64,000 nucleotides of DNA from the NCBI RefSeq assembly GCF_001641265.1, contig NW_020167532.1:682001-746000 (forward strand). The letters are read 5' to 3'. The translations under genes were made by a program, and so were the position numbers. A model generated the notes under the pieces. It ran no database searches. It saw only the letters and a program-made list of their open reading frames with translations, and was not told where the DNA came from. Source of the DNA: Pseudogymnoascus destructans. Lineage: Eukaryota; Ascomycota; Leotiomycetes; Thelebolales; Thelebolaceae. Positions within the stretch are counted from its first letter, which is position 1. Every line of letters begins with the position of its first letter. Below are positions 11,524 to 23,492 of this stretch, piece by piece.

Positions 11524-12157
11524 CATGCCAGCCAACTTCCTCACGCTTCCCCGCGAGTTTCGCGACAAGATATACGAGCTATGCTTATTGATCGAAGGAC
11601 CTGTCCGCCCCCTTGAGTTCTGACTATGGGTGGGACCTCTTGCCCGGGCTCCCCGGGGTGAACAAGATCATCTACAACGAAGCCAGATTGCTCTTGTACC
11701 AGAACCGCTTCGATTTTTCTATGACACTCCATTGTGCATTTCCCGGTTCCTCGAGAAAATTGGCCGCGATAACGCAGACTGTATCCGACATATCTATGTC
11801 GACTTTCCGATTTTCTGCGACCTAGAACTGGATAATATTACCTTCAAGGAAAATGATGACGAAATCCTTTCAACCATCTAGAGAGGCTGCACCGATATAA
11901 AAACTCTCTCGACGTCCCGGTATATCACATATCCTATACGTAGTTTGTTTGACTCCCTCGGAGATCGTTGCAGAGGCATTGACCTAATCGATACTCACTT
12001 CAGAGCTTTTTTTCCACCTCTGAAGGATATCATTATCGAGGTGTATGAGAACGACCCAAGCGATTTTATGAGAAAGCAAATTGAGAGCTACGGATGGATC
12101 ATTGTTGCGAAGGACCCTATTAGAGATTGGGATTCTGATGCGTCTCTCGATGAATGA
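11524..12157 (+). pseudogene. F-box/2EXR-like protein pseudogene
   Basis: The start encodes FLTLPREFRDKIYELCL, the opening typical of fungal 2EXR/F-box-like proteins (LPxEIRxxIYxxCL). A second matching segment, PGVNKIIYNEARLLLYQNRF (about 11650-11710), lies in another frame. A third (FLEKIGRDNADCIRHIYVDF) is in the first frame again. There is a TGA at about 11620, a TAG at 11879-11881 and at least two frameshifts. Further downstream YENDPSDFMRKQIESYGW remains readable. No intron arrangement I tried repairs this. Such genes form large rapidly changing families in Pezizomycotina and their function is largely unknown. Confidence 0.65.
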
Positions 12158-12492
12158 GATAGCGATGATACCGAATGGGATATACAATAGCTGGCCATGA
12201 GGACCATGCGGGAGGTGCGGGAGGAGGGACATAGGATTACGTTGTTTCCAAAACAAAGCTATTATATTCCAAGTCACCTCTATATAATGACGCCGGTCCC
12301 TACTTCGCGAACAAATCCCTAATCCAAATTCGGTCTTCAGCACCTACTCCCCAGTGTCTAATCATTAGTATCCACTCCTCAACATACAACTCTCGGAATC
12401 CAACCCTCAGAAAACACCCTTTGAAACCCCCCTATTTATCCCCCTCCAATCCAGCCTTGACTAATAATACCCCCCTCTTCGCCAACTCCGCA
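12158..12492. other. Intergenic, nothing recognised
   Basis: C-rich stretch with no motif-bearing frame; it separates two pseudogenes. Confidence 0.5.
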
Positions 12493-13184
12493 TTATCCAG
12501 CTTTCCCCTCATCCCCCCACTTACGCACAATATCCAAAGTCACCGCCGCCAACTCCTTCATTCCCACACCCCTCAACCCAGCCGGAAGCCCCGACATCAG
12601 CCCCCCCACCACCGACCCCGGCGCATGCACCATCGCCGGCCGCGTAACCACCTCCTCGATTCTCCCTATCCTCCGGGCGCGCTGCAAAAGCGAGGATCTC
12701 CATCTCAGCCTCGCCTTTGACTTTGCGCGCGGGGCCCATGAAGAGTGCGGAGGAGTTGGGGTCGGAGATTGAGAGCGCGCCGCCGGTGACGAGGAAGCGG
12801 ATGGGTGCGAAGGAGGGGTGTGGAGTTGAGTGAGGGCAGTGGTGAGGGCGAGGGAGCAGGTTACGGAGACAAGGCGTTGGTCGGGGACGGAGGCTGTTTT
12901 GATACCGAGGGTCCTTGGGGGGTGTTAGAATGTGTGCGAAAGCGGGGGTTGGGGGAGGTTTGTAGGTACCAGATGCACGCTTCTGCGCCGTCGAGCTGGG
13001 TGAGGATGTCGGGTGGGTAGATGGCAAAATTGGCGAGGATTATGACCTGGAGTTTGGGGTGGGTGATGGGAGGGGATACGGCGCGGCGTGAGAGGACGCC
13101 GCGCCCTACCCCACGAGGGTGGTGATGGAAAGGTGGAGGAGGGCTTGGCGGACGACTTCTGTGCCAGTTTGACTTCGTCACCAA
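12493..13184 (-). pseudogene. NAD(P)-binding epimerase/dehydratase-like pseudogene
   Basis: Three segments in different minus-strand frames resemble fungal NAD(P)-binding (atypical SDR, NmrA-like) proteins. They are KLQVIILANFAIYPPDILTQ with GAEACIW (about 13010-13080), then RFLVTGGALSISDPNSSA with ARKVKGEAEMEIL (about 12690-12800), and VTRPAMVHAPGSVVGGLM (about 12590-12650). Their order is collinear with such proteins, but every junction needs a frameshift and the Rossmann N-terminus is not readable. A long Pro-rich open frame over the same bases is a shadow. Confidence 0.6.
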
Positions 13185-13769
13185 AGTATCGCGAGTTCAT
13201 CCGTCTCCCATCCACGAATTAATTTTGCGACGATTCGATATAGAATTTGGTCGAATGTCAAACGTAGAAATCGGCCGCCTAACTCTCTGAGACAGAGTAT
13301 GTTTTACGTTGACAGCTTGACAGCTTGACAGCGGAGTTGAGTTACCCCGTCTCATCACGCGTCGACTTTTGGAACATTGGCAGTCACACCCAGAGACAAT
13401 TAATATAATCCAAGGCACATCATCAAGCACACAATTTGGAACACCAGAGATGGTTCATGGCCAATAAGAGGTAGGAGGCTGGACTGGTCATATATTCGTC
13501 CTTCACATGCGTCTATAAACATTGCTGTCCGTTGTTGTTTAGTACCTTACCCTCATTCTGGAGTACAGCCTGCCTAATAGCTATAATGTAGCGAACAGAA
13601 AGAGCCCCCCCCGCCATTGAGTTGCTAACATGGCGAGACATGTGAATAGCTTCCTTACAGGCCACACAAGTATCAACCCTTCACACTATTCACTCCATGT
13701 TCCAGCATGAGCACCTGCCACCATAAACCATCAACCGAAGACGTGCTCTAACCTTCAACCTCATCACTC
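13185..13769. other. Intergenic region / promoter side of the BTB gene
   Basis: No motif-bearing frame on either strand. The short word GACAGCTT is tandemly repeated three times at about 13310-13332. Confidence 0.5.
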
Positions 13770-14447
13770 ATGCCCAAAAAAATGGCACTCAAACCAGCAG
13801 TCACGCCCTTGACCCAAGATGAATTCAGAAAGTACCGCAACCCCACCCCTTCTCCATGAAGCCCAACTAACAAAGGCAGGAAATGCGATAGCCAGGTCGT
13901 CACCATCTACGCTGGTCGTGATTGTCAGTCCCCGTTCACACTTCCCAAAGACCTGATCTGCTACTACTCTCGCATCTTCGCACATTACTTCAACGGCACC
14001 TCTGCGCAAGCTCTGTCTGGCTTCTTGAATCTACCAGCTGTTGATCCCAAGTTGTTCGCTGTGCTGATCGACTACGTCAAGCACGGGTCTGCTACTTTCC
14101 CTTACAGTTTAGCTGGGGTTTGGGGACGAGAGGGTGATGGTGCTGTGGCGGCGGCATATCAAGTGATCAGTGACTGCGTTAGAGCTCTCACGGCATTCCT
14201 GCATCTCTGCGCAGCATACGATGTCCACGAGGCAGGGGTAGCGATATACGAGCCCCTCACCATGTGCGTCTGTCTGGCACAGAGCTATGGTATCGGCATC
14301 AAGAGGATCCTGACGGATGGTTTTATTGACATTGTTCTTGAAACTCTGCCTGATCTGCCGGGCGGAAATCCTGTGCTTGTTTTGTTAGCTGAGGCGCGCA
14401 TTTCCGATACAGTGATCAATCGTCATCTGCTTTCCACGCGAGAGTGA
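13770..14447 (+). CDS. BTB/POZ-domain protein, two exons
   Basis: Proposed CDS join(13770..13831,13880..14447), 209 aa. The first reading frame meets a TGA at 13857-13859. An intron of 48 bp (GTACCG donor, ACTAAC branch site, CAG acceptor at 13879) removes it and keeps the frame, giving ...FRKKCDSQVVTIY. Residues about 24-95 fit a fungal BTB fold: VTIYAGRDCQSPFTLPKDL, CYYSRIFAHYFNG, then LPAVDPKLFAVLIDYV. BTB domains mediate dimerisation and Cul3 or other protein contacts. Fungi have many such small BTB-only proteins whose partners are unknown. The donor GTACCG is not the commonest form, so the intron is an inference. The alternative is a pseudogene with one stop. Confidence 0.7.
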
Positions 14448-15105
14448 TCGGAGAAGGAGGTTGGCGTGAGGGCCAAGAAGGACGAGTATGATAGGATGGG
14501 ACTGATGCTGGCATCACGACATCATGAGGACTATGAGCAGTGCTTGTGGATAATGGAGGACTAACAACAGCTGTTGGGGGTTGCTGTGGCATTATATCAA
14601 CCGACCAAGCAAAGCTAGATATATGAGGCAGATTTATAACCTGACTTCTCTCCATCTGTTCGCGACTGTGCGTCGGCTGCCTCGTCGTGGTTAGTTTTGC
14701 GTCAGATTCCCATTGATAAACTACACAGCAATATTATAATATTCATCTAACGAACATTGGAGAAACCACGATTCATAAAAATGAGAGCAAACTCCACTGC
14801 CGCCGTGTTCTCATTTTCTGATTTCTAAGAAGTTGCTGCGGCTACCCCACACATAGGACCCCACACACAAATTTCCACTGGTAAATGCCGAGGCACGTCC
14901 ACTACGCTCGGCTCTTCCGACCTCGCTTCTCCGCACGTACCCTACCGTTTAGGTATGGTTCCATTGGGATCTGCTATTGCATCTTTGCGTCTTCATATAT
15001 ATTCCACATCCGCCTGTAAATAAATTGTTTTGATTAACTTTTGCGAATTCGTCGTCATTCCTCCAGACTACGCAACCCCGACGTAACTGATAACCTCTTA
15101 TCAAG
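14448..15105. other. Intergenic / SDR promoter
   Basis: No coding motif. CT-rich and AT-rich patches lie upstream of the dehydrogenase start at 15106. Confidence 0.5.
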
Positions 15106-16033
15106 ATGGCTGCCGCTGCCGAAACCGTTCTCAATGACTTCCCTTCTCTATTCTCCCTGAAAGGCAAGGTCGTCGTCGTTACTGGCGGATCCCGTGGCCT
15201 GGGTCTCCACGCTGCATCAGGGTATGTGATTAACTTCATCCTGATAAACCCATCTGACAACTACAAACAGATTCCTCCAAGCCGGTGCCGCCAAGGTGTA
15301 CATCACCTCTCGCAAGGCCAAGGCATGCGACGAGGCCGTCGCAGCTCTCAACAAGCTCCCAAACCTGCAGCCGGGTGCTCATGCTATTTCGGTCCCAGCC
15401 GACTCGGCCAAGTTCTCCGGAGTTGAACACCTCGTCCGCGAGGTCAGCAAGACCACCGATCACGTCGATATCCTGTTCGCGAACGCAGGCGCCACTTGGG
15501 GCGAAAAGTTCGATACCCACTCAGATGAGGCATTCGCCAAGGTCATGGACCTGAATGTCAAGAGTGTGTTCAACACTGTTAGACTGTTCGCACCGCTGCT
15601 GCAGAAGAATGCGTCTGTTCAGGACACGTCGAGGGTCATAATCACCGCATCTGTGGCCGGTATTGGAATTGGAAGTCTCGGCGATACTGCTACCTTCGGA
15701 TACTCGGCCTCCAAGGCTGCGGCTATCCATCTTGCCAAGAACCTTGCGGTTGAGCTTGGCCCAAGAGGAATCTTGGTTAATGCCATTGCACCGGGCTTCT
15801 TTCCGTCTAAGATGGCTAATGGTCTGTTGGACCTTGCCGGCGGCGCTGAGAAGGTTGCCAGCAGAAACCCGAACAGGAGGTTGGGCTCAGCGGAGGATCT
15901 GGCTGGAGCTGTTGTGTTCTTGTCTAGTAGGGCTGCTAGCCACATCAACGGTGCTACACTGGTGATTGATGGTGGAGAAGTGATATCGAGGGGGGCCATG
16001 GGCGAGCTGGAAGATGACAAGGCCAAGTTGTAG
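15106..16033 (+). CDS. Short-chain dehydrogenase/reductase (3-oxoacyl-ACP reductase-like)
   Basis: CDS join(15106..15221,15271..16033), 292 aa. The 49-bp intron has a GTATGTG donor and ACAG acceptor, and splicing joins ...LHAASG to FLQAGAAKVYITSRKA. Classical SDR features are present: cofactor loop TGGSRGLG near residue 27, NAG (LFANAGATWGE), catalytic Ser in ITASVAGIG, YSASKAA with catalytic Tyr and Lys, and the PG motif (NAIAPGFFPSKMA). The sequence resembles the fungal proteins annotated as rhamnolipid-type 3-oxoacyl-ACP reductases. They are predicted cytosolic NADPH-dependent ketoreductases whose natural substrate is not settled. No signal peptide or membrane segment is visible. Start chosen at the only ATG ahead of the conserved N-terminus, in good context (AAGATGGCT). 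Confidence 0.93.
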
Positions 16034-16212
16034 AGATATTAATGTAGAGGTTGCACAATACAACCTCTACATTACCTGCATATTCAAATCGGGTTTATTA
16101 TCATGCACAATGTATGCCGGACCACGATCGTATGTTCTTAAAAGCCATATTCTATATCTATGGGTAGCTCATATATGCGAATTTCCACTCGATAAGCTAA
16201 GTGCTTGTCAGA
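16034..16212. other. Convergent 3' intergenic spacer
   Basis: 179 bp between two converging genes. An inverted repeat (AGAGGTTGCA near 16046 and TACAACCTCT near 16060) forms a possible small hairpin just after the SDR stop. Confidence 0.4.
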
Positions 16213-17690
16213 TTAAAGCTTCCTTGCCACCCAGTGGCTAACTTGATATGTATTTTGGAGCATGCTTTCATCGTCCTGGATATATCCCGCTTTGATACCA
16301 GACTCTTTGTTTTCAACCTTGAACCCAAAGTGTTCGACCAGAGAAATAACCTCTTCATTTGTCAACTCAATGCTCCCAGGGTCAGCAATACCTTAAGTAG
16401 TCAGTAACATGATATCCTTGCGCGTCAAGTTGCTTACCAGTGGTCTCCACGATCTTTTTGCCAGCATCTTTGGTTCCAAAGGAGCCAGGGGCGTTGTTCT
16501 CAAAGTGCCACAAGAGAGGGCCAATGTTGCTCCATATCCCTCCTGCCTTAAGACAATTCCTTATTGTCTCGATGTACCGGATCAAGTTCGGGGCCGTGTC
16601 TATGAAAAAAACGGTCGCGATAGCATCGAACATATCCTTATGTTCTTCATCGTTATATAGACAGATAAAGTCAGAAGCGCTCATAGACATCTCGCCTGCC
16701 TTGTGAGTACCGTTTCCGGCGCTATTCTTTTCGTCCAGCGCCGTCCCAGGGTGGATGTCTGGAATTCTAAATGATTGCAGTTGCCGAGAACGGTTTTGAT
16801 GATTGGAAAAGTTGTGAACCCAAGGAAATATTGTGTGGACCTGAGCACCGGAGCAGTAATTGAGGATGTAAGAACTAGCAAGGAGCTGATGGTAGCTCAT
16901 CTCATTGCCTTCGACGTTGAAGCCTTCGCAGCAGAGATCAAAAACGAGGCGTCCAAGCCCAGCGCCAGGTACCAGAACATTCATGGTTTTGCCACCGCGC
17001 TTCACACGCTCTGCCTTCAGATCATTCATAACGGGTCCGTAGCATGCCTTTCGCTCGACAGCGCCTTCCGCAGACCAGTCTCTATAGAACTGGCGAATTG
17101 TGCTTCTCGCTTTGTCAAGGTCGCCTGCTTTTGCCACTCCCTTCCACAATTCAGACGACTTAAGTTTGTCAAAATCCATTGAAGACTCGAACGATTCGAG
17201 ACCTGACTGGAGAATAGCTGCAGCGAGTTCACCATTTTTGTCAATGGCATCGTCCACCGCATTGAGGGTGTTTAAATAGGAAAACGGAGGGGCTGCAAGA
17301 AGCTCCCAGTGTTTCTGAGGGAGGGCATAGAATGATTGCCTTCTCATATGCGTTGTGTTATAGTGGGCAATCTTGGTATATTGACTATTCACACACAATC
17401 AGCTCTTGGAGAATCATTGGTGTGGTGTGCGCTTCTGGAACCGGGCACAGAAGCACGTCACGAGCATCCACAAGATAAGGCTCATTGGCATTTAAAATGA
17501 TAACCGCAGAAGAAGAATTCGATGCCAGACAAGGCTGAGAAACAGGAGAAACGTACAGGAATGAATCGAGCGCTTGAAACAAAACCTTCTGCTCCTCTTC
17601 GTCCCCCATGACCTCCGCAACGCCTCCCCACCCCTCATCCGCATCACTTGATGCAGACGAGAAGTTGGACTCCTCAATGTTATGGGACAT
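16213..17690 (-). CDS. N2227-family methyltransferase (carnosine N-methyltransferase-like)
   Basis: CDS complement(join(16213..16391,16438..17384,17557..17690)), 419 aa. Intron 1 is 172 bp (GTACGT donor, ATAG acceptor at 17385). It restores a continuous protein across SFLQYTKIAHYN, whereas a nearer acceptor at 17372 breaks the frame. Intron 2 is 46 bp (GTAAGC, CTGAC branch, TTAAG). The protein shows the N2227 signature HMRRQSFYALPQKHW, the SAM-binding loop NVLVPGAGLGRLVFDL and the acidic EGNEMSYHQLL. Further on are IFPWVHNFSN, FDAIATVFFIDTAPN and the C-terminal SHWVARKL. Family members methylate the imidazole of histidine in carnosine; the yeast relative is less well understood. The substrate here is unknown. 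It is divergent from the PAC4-like gene with a 214-bp shared promoter. Confidence 0.93.
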
Positions 17691-17904
17691 CACGCAATCA
17701 TAGACAAGAAAGAGGACGAACTATGCACATTATCAACTTCTCTCCATTGAATGTGTCTAGTTTCCGCATTTGGCAGTTGCGAGGTACCAGGCTGGCAAAA
17801 TCGAGTCACCGCCTTCGTCACCATGGACCCCTCCAGAGTCCCTACATACACATCATGTAAACATCCACTCCCACCAAAGGTTCACACCACTGGACAGTTA
17901 CAAC
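17691..17904. promoter_or_regulatory. Bidirectional promoter between methyltransferase and PAC4-like genes
   Basis: Only 214 bp separate the two divergent start codons (17690 minus, 17905 plus), so both core promoters must lie here. No clear TATA box was seen. Confidence 0.55.
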
Positions 17905-18436
17905 ATGGCTGAAACTCTGGATCGAACCGGATGGCGGGCAGGAAAGCCGATTGAACTCGCGATTCCGCTTCCAAATGCACCGCAAACTAAAATCTATATC
18001 CGTCTGACAATCAGCGCGACCTCCATACTCCTTCTGTTGACCACAGTTTTCGGAGGGGAGAATGCCACCAAACCTGCTTTGGGGTCTTTTGTTTATGCTT
18101 TACCAGATGTGAGTATAGTCCCTGAAGAAATGGACCCACGAAGTTATCCAGAAGCTGACACCTCGATTATAGCGGGTGAATCCAGGCCAGACCTTGTGTA
18201 CCCAACTCTACACTTACGAATCCTCGATCGATTTCACAACCCGCCTAGCCAAGCTCCTAGCAAGGAAAAGCAAGATACCCGTATATGTCGGCAATTCAAT
18301 AGAGTTTTCAAGCGCAGGCATGGGAGGGACCGTCGAGGAAGAGATGGCCGGGTTTAAGGCTGTTGTGGAAGTGGTAATGGCCGAGGTCGACCATCTCAGT
18401 CAACCAAGCGATGTCGAAATCAAACATGCTTCATGA
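17905..18436 (+). CDS. Proteasome assembly chaperone 4-like protein
   Basis: CDS join(17905..18108,18173..18436), 155 aa. The 64-bp intron (GTGAGT...ATTATAG) joins FVYALPD to RVNPGQTLCTQLYTYESS in frame. The C-terminal half carries the conserved PAC4/Psmg4 features: LYTYESSIDFTTRLAKLLAR, then VYVGNSIEFSSAGMGGTVEE, followed by a helix (FKAVVEVVMAEV). In other eukaryotes PAC3-PAC4 heterodimers (Irc25-Poc4 in yeast) guide assembly of the 20S proteasome alpha ring in the cytosol. Length fits the family. The ATG at 17905 is in good context (AACATGGCT). Upstream in-frame extension exists but is not conserved in appearance. Confidence 0.88.
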
Positions 18437-20028
18437 GAATGCACATTTTTCAAACACACTGGAATCAATAACCTGCAAACTACTCGTCTGGGATGGAGGT
18501 CATCTGTAACCGAACCCATTTGTGGCTCTCAAGCGTGCCATTGGGCATATAGGCCTATGCTGTGGTCTGAGAATGAAGCACTGTCGTCCAGTGTCTATGA
18601 ACGCCATTTTACACGGCATTTGCGCAACGTGCGGGAAGGCGTGCGTCATGAACTTACCTGGTGTGAGGGGTTCGTGAGACACTGCGAAAGCCAAGAAAGT
18701 ATATCGAATCGTCTGCAGTTCGATTCTCACATGATGCCCAGCTCACCCACCCCCTTGTTTAGAGGGCAGGATATGCATGGAAACGGGTGTGCCTCTCTTC
18801 TGCTAAGATTACTACCTGCTCTGCTGTAGTAATACAGATGAAATACCAGATTTGTGTATCCCAAATTTGTATGACAGACGAAAGAACGACTCATCAGTAG
18901 GCCAGGCCTCAACGAACATACAGTTAATGTCAGTGATTGTGGTCACATATGTCATATGCCAATTCAAATTACATAGGTATTTGCATTTGCAGCGTTCCTA
19001 TCCGATACTATTTAGTTCCCATTATTATTAATTGCCAGAAAAGCTATGTAAAAAGAAGTCTTAAAATCGCTAAATTTGATAGTTATGTCGAGGAGGAGTA
19101 GCCCTTGAGTGCCATCAAATCTGCAGGTTGATAAAAACGGAAAGTTATAAGGTTGTGGATCCATACTATGGCTCTAACTTATGGACTTGTGATGACTTAA
19201 GCATCACAGCGCAGATATGGCAAAGAGCGAACACACAATTATGTGCGTTCATGGGGAACGGTTACAATAAAGCAGCAGCGAATAGTGGCCCATATTTTAT
19301 GTTACTCAAAATATGTAGATAAAACATAGGATTGCTTTTTACAGAGTTGAGGATATCATAAAAGATAAAAGGTGCGGTCACGGAGCGGTTGTTCCGCCGT
19401 CACAGCTGCTGGCTTTGGAGGGGTAAGTTGACTTTGGTGGACACATTTGATGGCCCTCAGCCATCGCAAGCGAATCAGAATTGCCCGTACCATCAGAGAC
19501 GACGATGTCAATTCCAGGAAATCTTACAATATTTGTCGGCTTCAGTATTTGACAGCATAATTACCGTCCTACTGCTCTCGCGATCCGATATACATCTTTC
19601 AAAATTATTATATTTGGCTAACCGCCACGAAGAGGCGACATCTTTTTCGTTGTGCGTGCACCCGTTGGACCCACCACCGCTTTCACGAAGCGCCGATTGA
19701 GCAAACAGATTCGGAATCTGGAGCAAGTCTACAGTTCCTAAGAGACACCGAAGGTACCACGACCTTCAACCATACAAGGCCGGTACTCAGCCCCTTATAG
19801 GTATCGCCCTCTTCGTTTCAAGTGGCGTTTGCGTTGCTTCAACCCCTCTATCTGGAACCCCAGCTAATTTTGAGGCTATGAACAGATGTCGATCTAACGT
19901 TTCTGACGTCCCACAAGACATCCCGTGTGACCGAAGCGGGCTATTCAGACGCTGCGAATATACAGCAAGCTGAAAATTTCAATTGGTCTATAAGGATAGT
20001 CGAAATACCTCCGGTTTCAGGATCTGCC
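18437..20028. other. 1.6-kb intergenic region, no gene supported
   Basis: Short open frames occur on both strands, but none has a motif, codon bias or splice context that persuades me. The part nearest 20028 must contain the transportin promoter and 5' UTR. Bases 18950-19120 are AT-rich. Confidence 0.5.
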
Positions 20029-22980
20029 ATGGCGTGGCAGCCGACTGACGAGGCCTTGGGGCAGTTGGCGGGGTGTCTGAAAGATTCGACCGATGGGCAC
20101 GACAAGACGAAGCAAAAACAAGCTGAACTGGTATGTTTCCCCATGAGGCAAAAGCGCATATTTTGAGGGGTAAAAGAACTAACGTTTGTTCTAGATGCTG
20201 GCGCAAGCACAGAATTCACCTGACATCAACAACTATCTCACGTACCTATTCACCAGTCCCGACGTTCCACCAGGACTCCCGTACACGGAAATCCAATACC
20301 ATACCGTCAGGGCAGTGGCGTCGATTACTCTGAAAAACAACATTAGGACGGGATATAAAACGATACCGGAGTCAAGCCTGGCGCTTATTCGGTCTACCCT
20401 ACCACTTGCGCTCCAAGACAAGAATGCTCAGATCAGAATTTATGCAGGAATTGTCATCACTGAAATTGTCAAGCGTGGTGGAATACTTGCGTGGCCAGAG
20501 CTTCTGCCTCACCTGATGGATCTGGTGAGCAATGGGAGTGGAAATGTCACCCAAGTGGCTCAAGAAGGCGCCATGTCTGCGCTGAGCAAAATCTGCGAAG
20601 ACAACAAGCAACTGCTGGATAATGACTACCAAGGCCAACGCCCGCTCAATGTTCTTATTCCCAAACTAGTCGAGTTTACTCAAAGCCCACTCCCGAAGGT
20701 TCGGACGTTAGCTCTGATGAGCATCAATGAATTCATACACCAGAAGCCGCAGGCTATTCTAGTCAACTTGGATGTGCTATTAGGCCATCTATTCCAACTA
20801 GCCAATGATCCTGTTACAGATGTTCGCAGACAAGTGTGCCGGGCATTCGTTTCAATTGTGGAAGTTCGCCCAGACAAGGTTCTGCCATATATCGGCGGTT
20901 TGGTCGATTACATTATTGCCCAGCAAAAGCAAACTGACGAAGAGGATCTTGCTTGCGATGCAGCAGAGTTTTGGCTTAGTGTGGGCGAGCACCAAGAACT
21001 GTGGAAAGCCCTTGCGCCATACCTTGATCGGATTATTCCAGTCCTATTAGATAGCATGGTCTACAGCGAGGACGACATCGCCGATTTGGGTGGTGTTATT
21101 GATGATGCAGAAGAAGATGACAGGGCTGAGGATATTAAACCTACGTTTGCTCGTGGAAAGGACGCCAGAAATTTCGAAGGTGAAGCGGCCGAAGCACAGA
21201 ATGGCGACGCATACAAAAAGGTGGCTGGAGGAAGCGATTTTGATGATCTCGATGAAGGCGAAATTGATGAGTCGGATGATGAGGACGATTACAATCCAGA
21301 AGACCAGTGGAATCTACGAAAATGCTCTGCAGCTGCACTGGATGTCTTTGCCACGGACTTCCGAGGACCAGTCTTCGAGTCAATTCTGCCATACCTGATG
21401 ACTAATCTAAAGCATGAAGACTGGCCTCACCGGGAGGCCGCAGTTCTTGCTCTTGGTGCCGTTGCAGAAGGGTGTATGGATGTGGTTACTCCGCACCTAC
21501 CAGAACTAGTACCATACCTCATCAGCTTACTGAATGACACGGAGCCACTTGTACGGCAGATCACCTGCTGGACCCTTGGAAGATACTCAGCATGGGGAGT
21601 TGGTCTTACAGATGAAGCCGACCGTGCAAGGTATTTCGTGCCAATGATGGAGGGTCTTCTGATGAAAATGCTTGACCGCAATAAGAAAGTCCAGGAGGCA
21701 GGGGCATCCGCATTTGCACACCTCGAAGAAAAGGCTGGCTCACAACTCATCCCCTACTGCAACCCAATTATTCGCCAATTCGTACGCTGCTTCGACAGAT
21801 ACAAGGAGAAGAACATGTTCATACTGTACGACTGTGTACAGACCTTGGCTGAGCACGTTGGCCCTAGCCTTGCTACTCCCGAACTAATCGACTTATTGAT
21901 GCCTGCACTCATTAGCCGATGGAGAAAGGTTTCCGACCAGTCTCGAGAACTGTTTCCCCTTCTGGAATGTTTATCATACGTTGCGGCAGCATTTGGGACG
22001 GCTTTCACGCCTTACTCGCCTGATATTTTCGCTAGGTGTATCAAGATTATCCACCAGAACCTTGAAGACCACGCCCTCGCTGCGACCAACCCTATCTACG
22101 ATAGCCCTGATAAAGACTTTTTGGTCACAAGTTTGGATCTTTTGAGTGCTATTATTCAAGTCCTTGATAGTGCCGAGTCCGCACAGCTCGTTTCAACGGC
22201 GCAGCCAAATTTCTTTGAGCTTCTGGCTTTCTGTATGGAAGACCCAACCAGCGATGTTCGCCAATCATCATATGCGTTACTCGGAGACTGCGCAAAATGT
22301 GTTGCTCCTCAACTGGGGCCATTCCTGCCAAGTATAATGCCAGTGCTTCTCAAGCAACTCAACCTGGCTGAAGTATTGGAGGAGCAAATCGAGAATGGGT
22401 TCAGTGTTACTAACAACGCCTGTTGGTCGTTAGGTGAAATTGCAATTCGACACGGCAAAGTTCTAGCACCATATATCGACCAGCTGCTCCAACGCCTCGT
22501 GGATATCCTCGGAAATAACAAGGTGCCCACTTCCGTGAATGAGAATGCAGGAATTGCACTTGGGCGTTTGGGTCTCGACAATTCAGAGGCCATGGCCCCT
22601 CATCTTGCCTTATACGCAGCGTATTTCCTGAACTCGATGGACAGCGTCGACTATACGGAAGAGAAGGTTTCCGCCTTCATTGGATTCACGATGATTGTTG
22701 GCCGGAACCCACAAGCGATGGAGAGCGTCCTCGTTCATTTCTTCACTTCGATTGCACACTATAAGCACGAGTTCGAATTCACCACGGAACACAAGGCCAA
22801 CCTCCACACCTTGTTTACACAGGTACGTTTATTACGAGCTTAGTTCTGCTCTGTGACTGGGTCGCTAACTTTCCACAGGCTTTGACTGCATATAGGTCTC
22901 TTATCCCGGATTTCGATGGTTTCCTCAACCAGCTTCCAGCTGCAGAACAACAAGCTCTGCGAGCAACTTACAACTTGTAA
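20029..22980 (+). CDS. KAP104: Transportin / importin subunit beta-2 (Kap104-type)
   Basis: CDS join(20029..20130,20195..22822,22879..22980), 943 aa. The introns are 64 bp (GTATGT, CTAAC, CTAG) and 56 bp (GTACGT, CTAAC, ACAG). The N-terminus MAWQPTDEALGQLAGCLKDS and TSPDVPPGLPYTEIQYHTVR match transportin, as do the many HEAT repeats (for example VRTLALMSINEFIHQKP). A long acidic H8 loop lies at about residues 325-400 (DDAEEDDRAED ... DESDDEDDYNPEDQWNLRKC). The C-terminus ends in SLIPDFDGFLNQL. Transportin carries PY-NLS cargo such as hnRNP-like proteins into the nucleus and releases it on RanGTP. The first exon starts at the first ATG of that frame, in the context GCCATGGCG. Confidence 0.95.
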
Positions 22981-23492
22981 ATAGAAAGATCCTTCGGGAC
23001 AAACACAGCATTGGCGCAATAGGGGAGTGTTTTGGGCAAATAATGTTGCATTTATGATGGAACGACCCGAAGACGAAAAAGATGGAAACTGGGGGGGGGG
23101 GGGGGGGAAAGATTCAGACCGCGTTTCCGAAGCGGTGGATTCGCTTGGCTGGCCATAAATGACGGTGGTTCTGAATTCTTGGCGAGTCTTGATTCAAAAT
23201 ACTGGTGTTATCAAGAAGGGACGGGGTTGCTGGGGTGTGATTTTGGTGATGAGGGGATCGTGTTGGGGAATGAGCATCGCTCTGATAAAGAGGTCACAGT
23301 GAGAGAACTGTGTCCAGAGAGGAGATTTTGCAAAGTATAATCTTCCATGAAATAGTCATGAAGATGAATTTTAGTGACACGGAACCTTATGTTCCGTGTG
23401 CAGATAGAATACACGTAGATAGAACAAATAGCATCAATGTCTTAGCTGTCAAGTTTCATGAAAGAAGAATGTGTCAGCCGATATTATTAGTT
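22981..23492. other. 3' region of transportin gene and intergenic spacer
   Basis: No gene seen. It holds an unbroken run of 17 G (23091-23107), which may be length-variable or a sequencing weak point. hAT-2 copy 1 begins at 23493. Confidence 0.6.

Noticed and set aside
12521..13027. 168-aa Pro/Gly-rich minus-strand protein
   Set aside because: Composition is that of a GC-rich shadow; only short pieces match an epimerase, and those need other frames.
17373..17384. Methyltransferase intron 1 ending at the AAG before ATTGCC
   Set aside because: It puts exon 2 out of frame; the ATAG acceptor 12 bases earlier in the transcript keeps the frame and the conserved FLQYTKIAHYN.
18437..20028. Small genes in the 1.6-kb gap
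   Set aside because: The ORFs are short, lack motifs and have no convincing splice partners.
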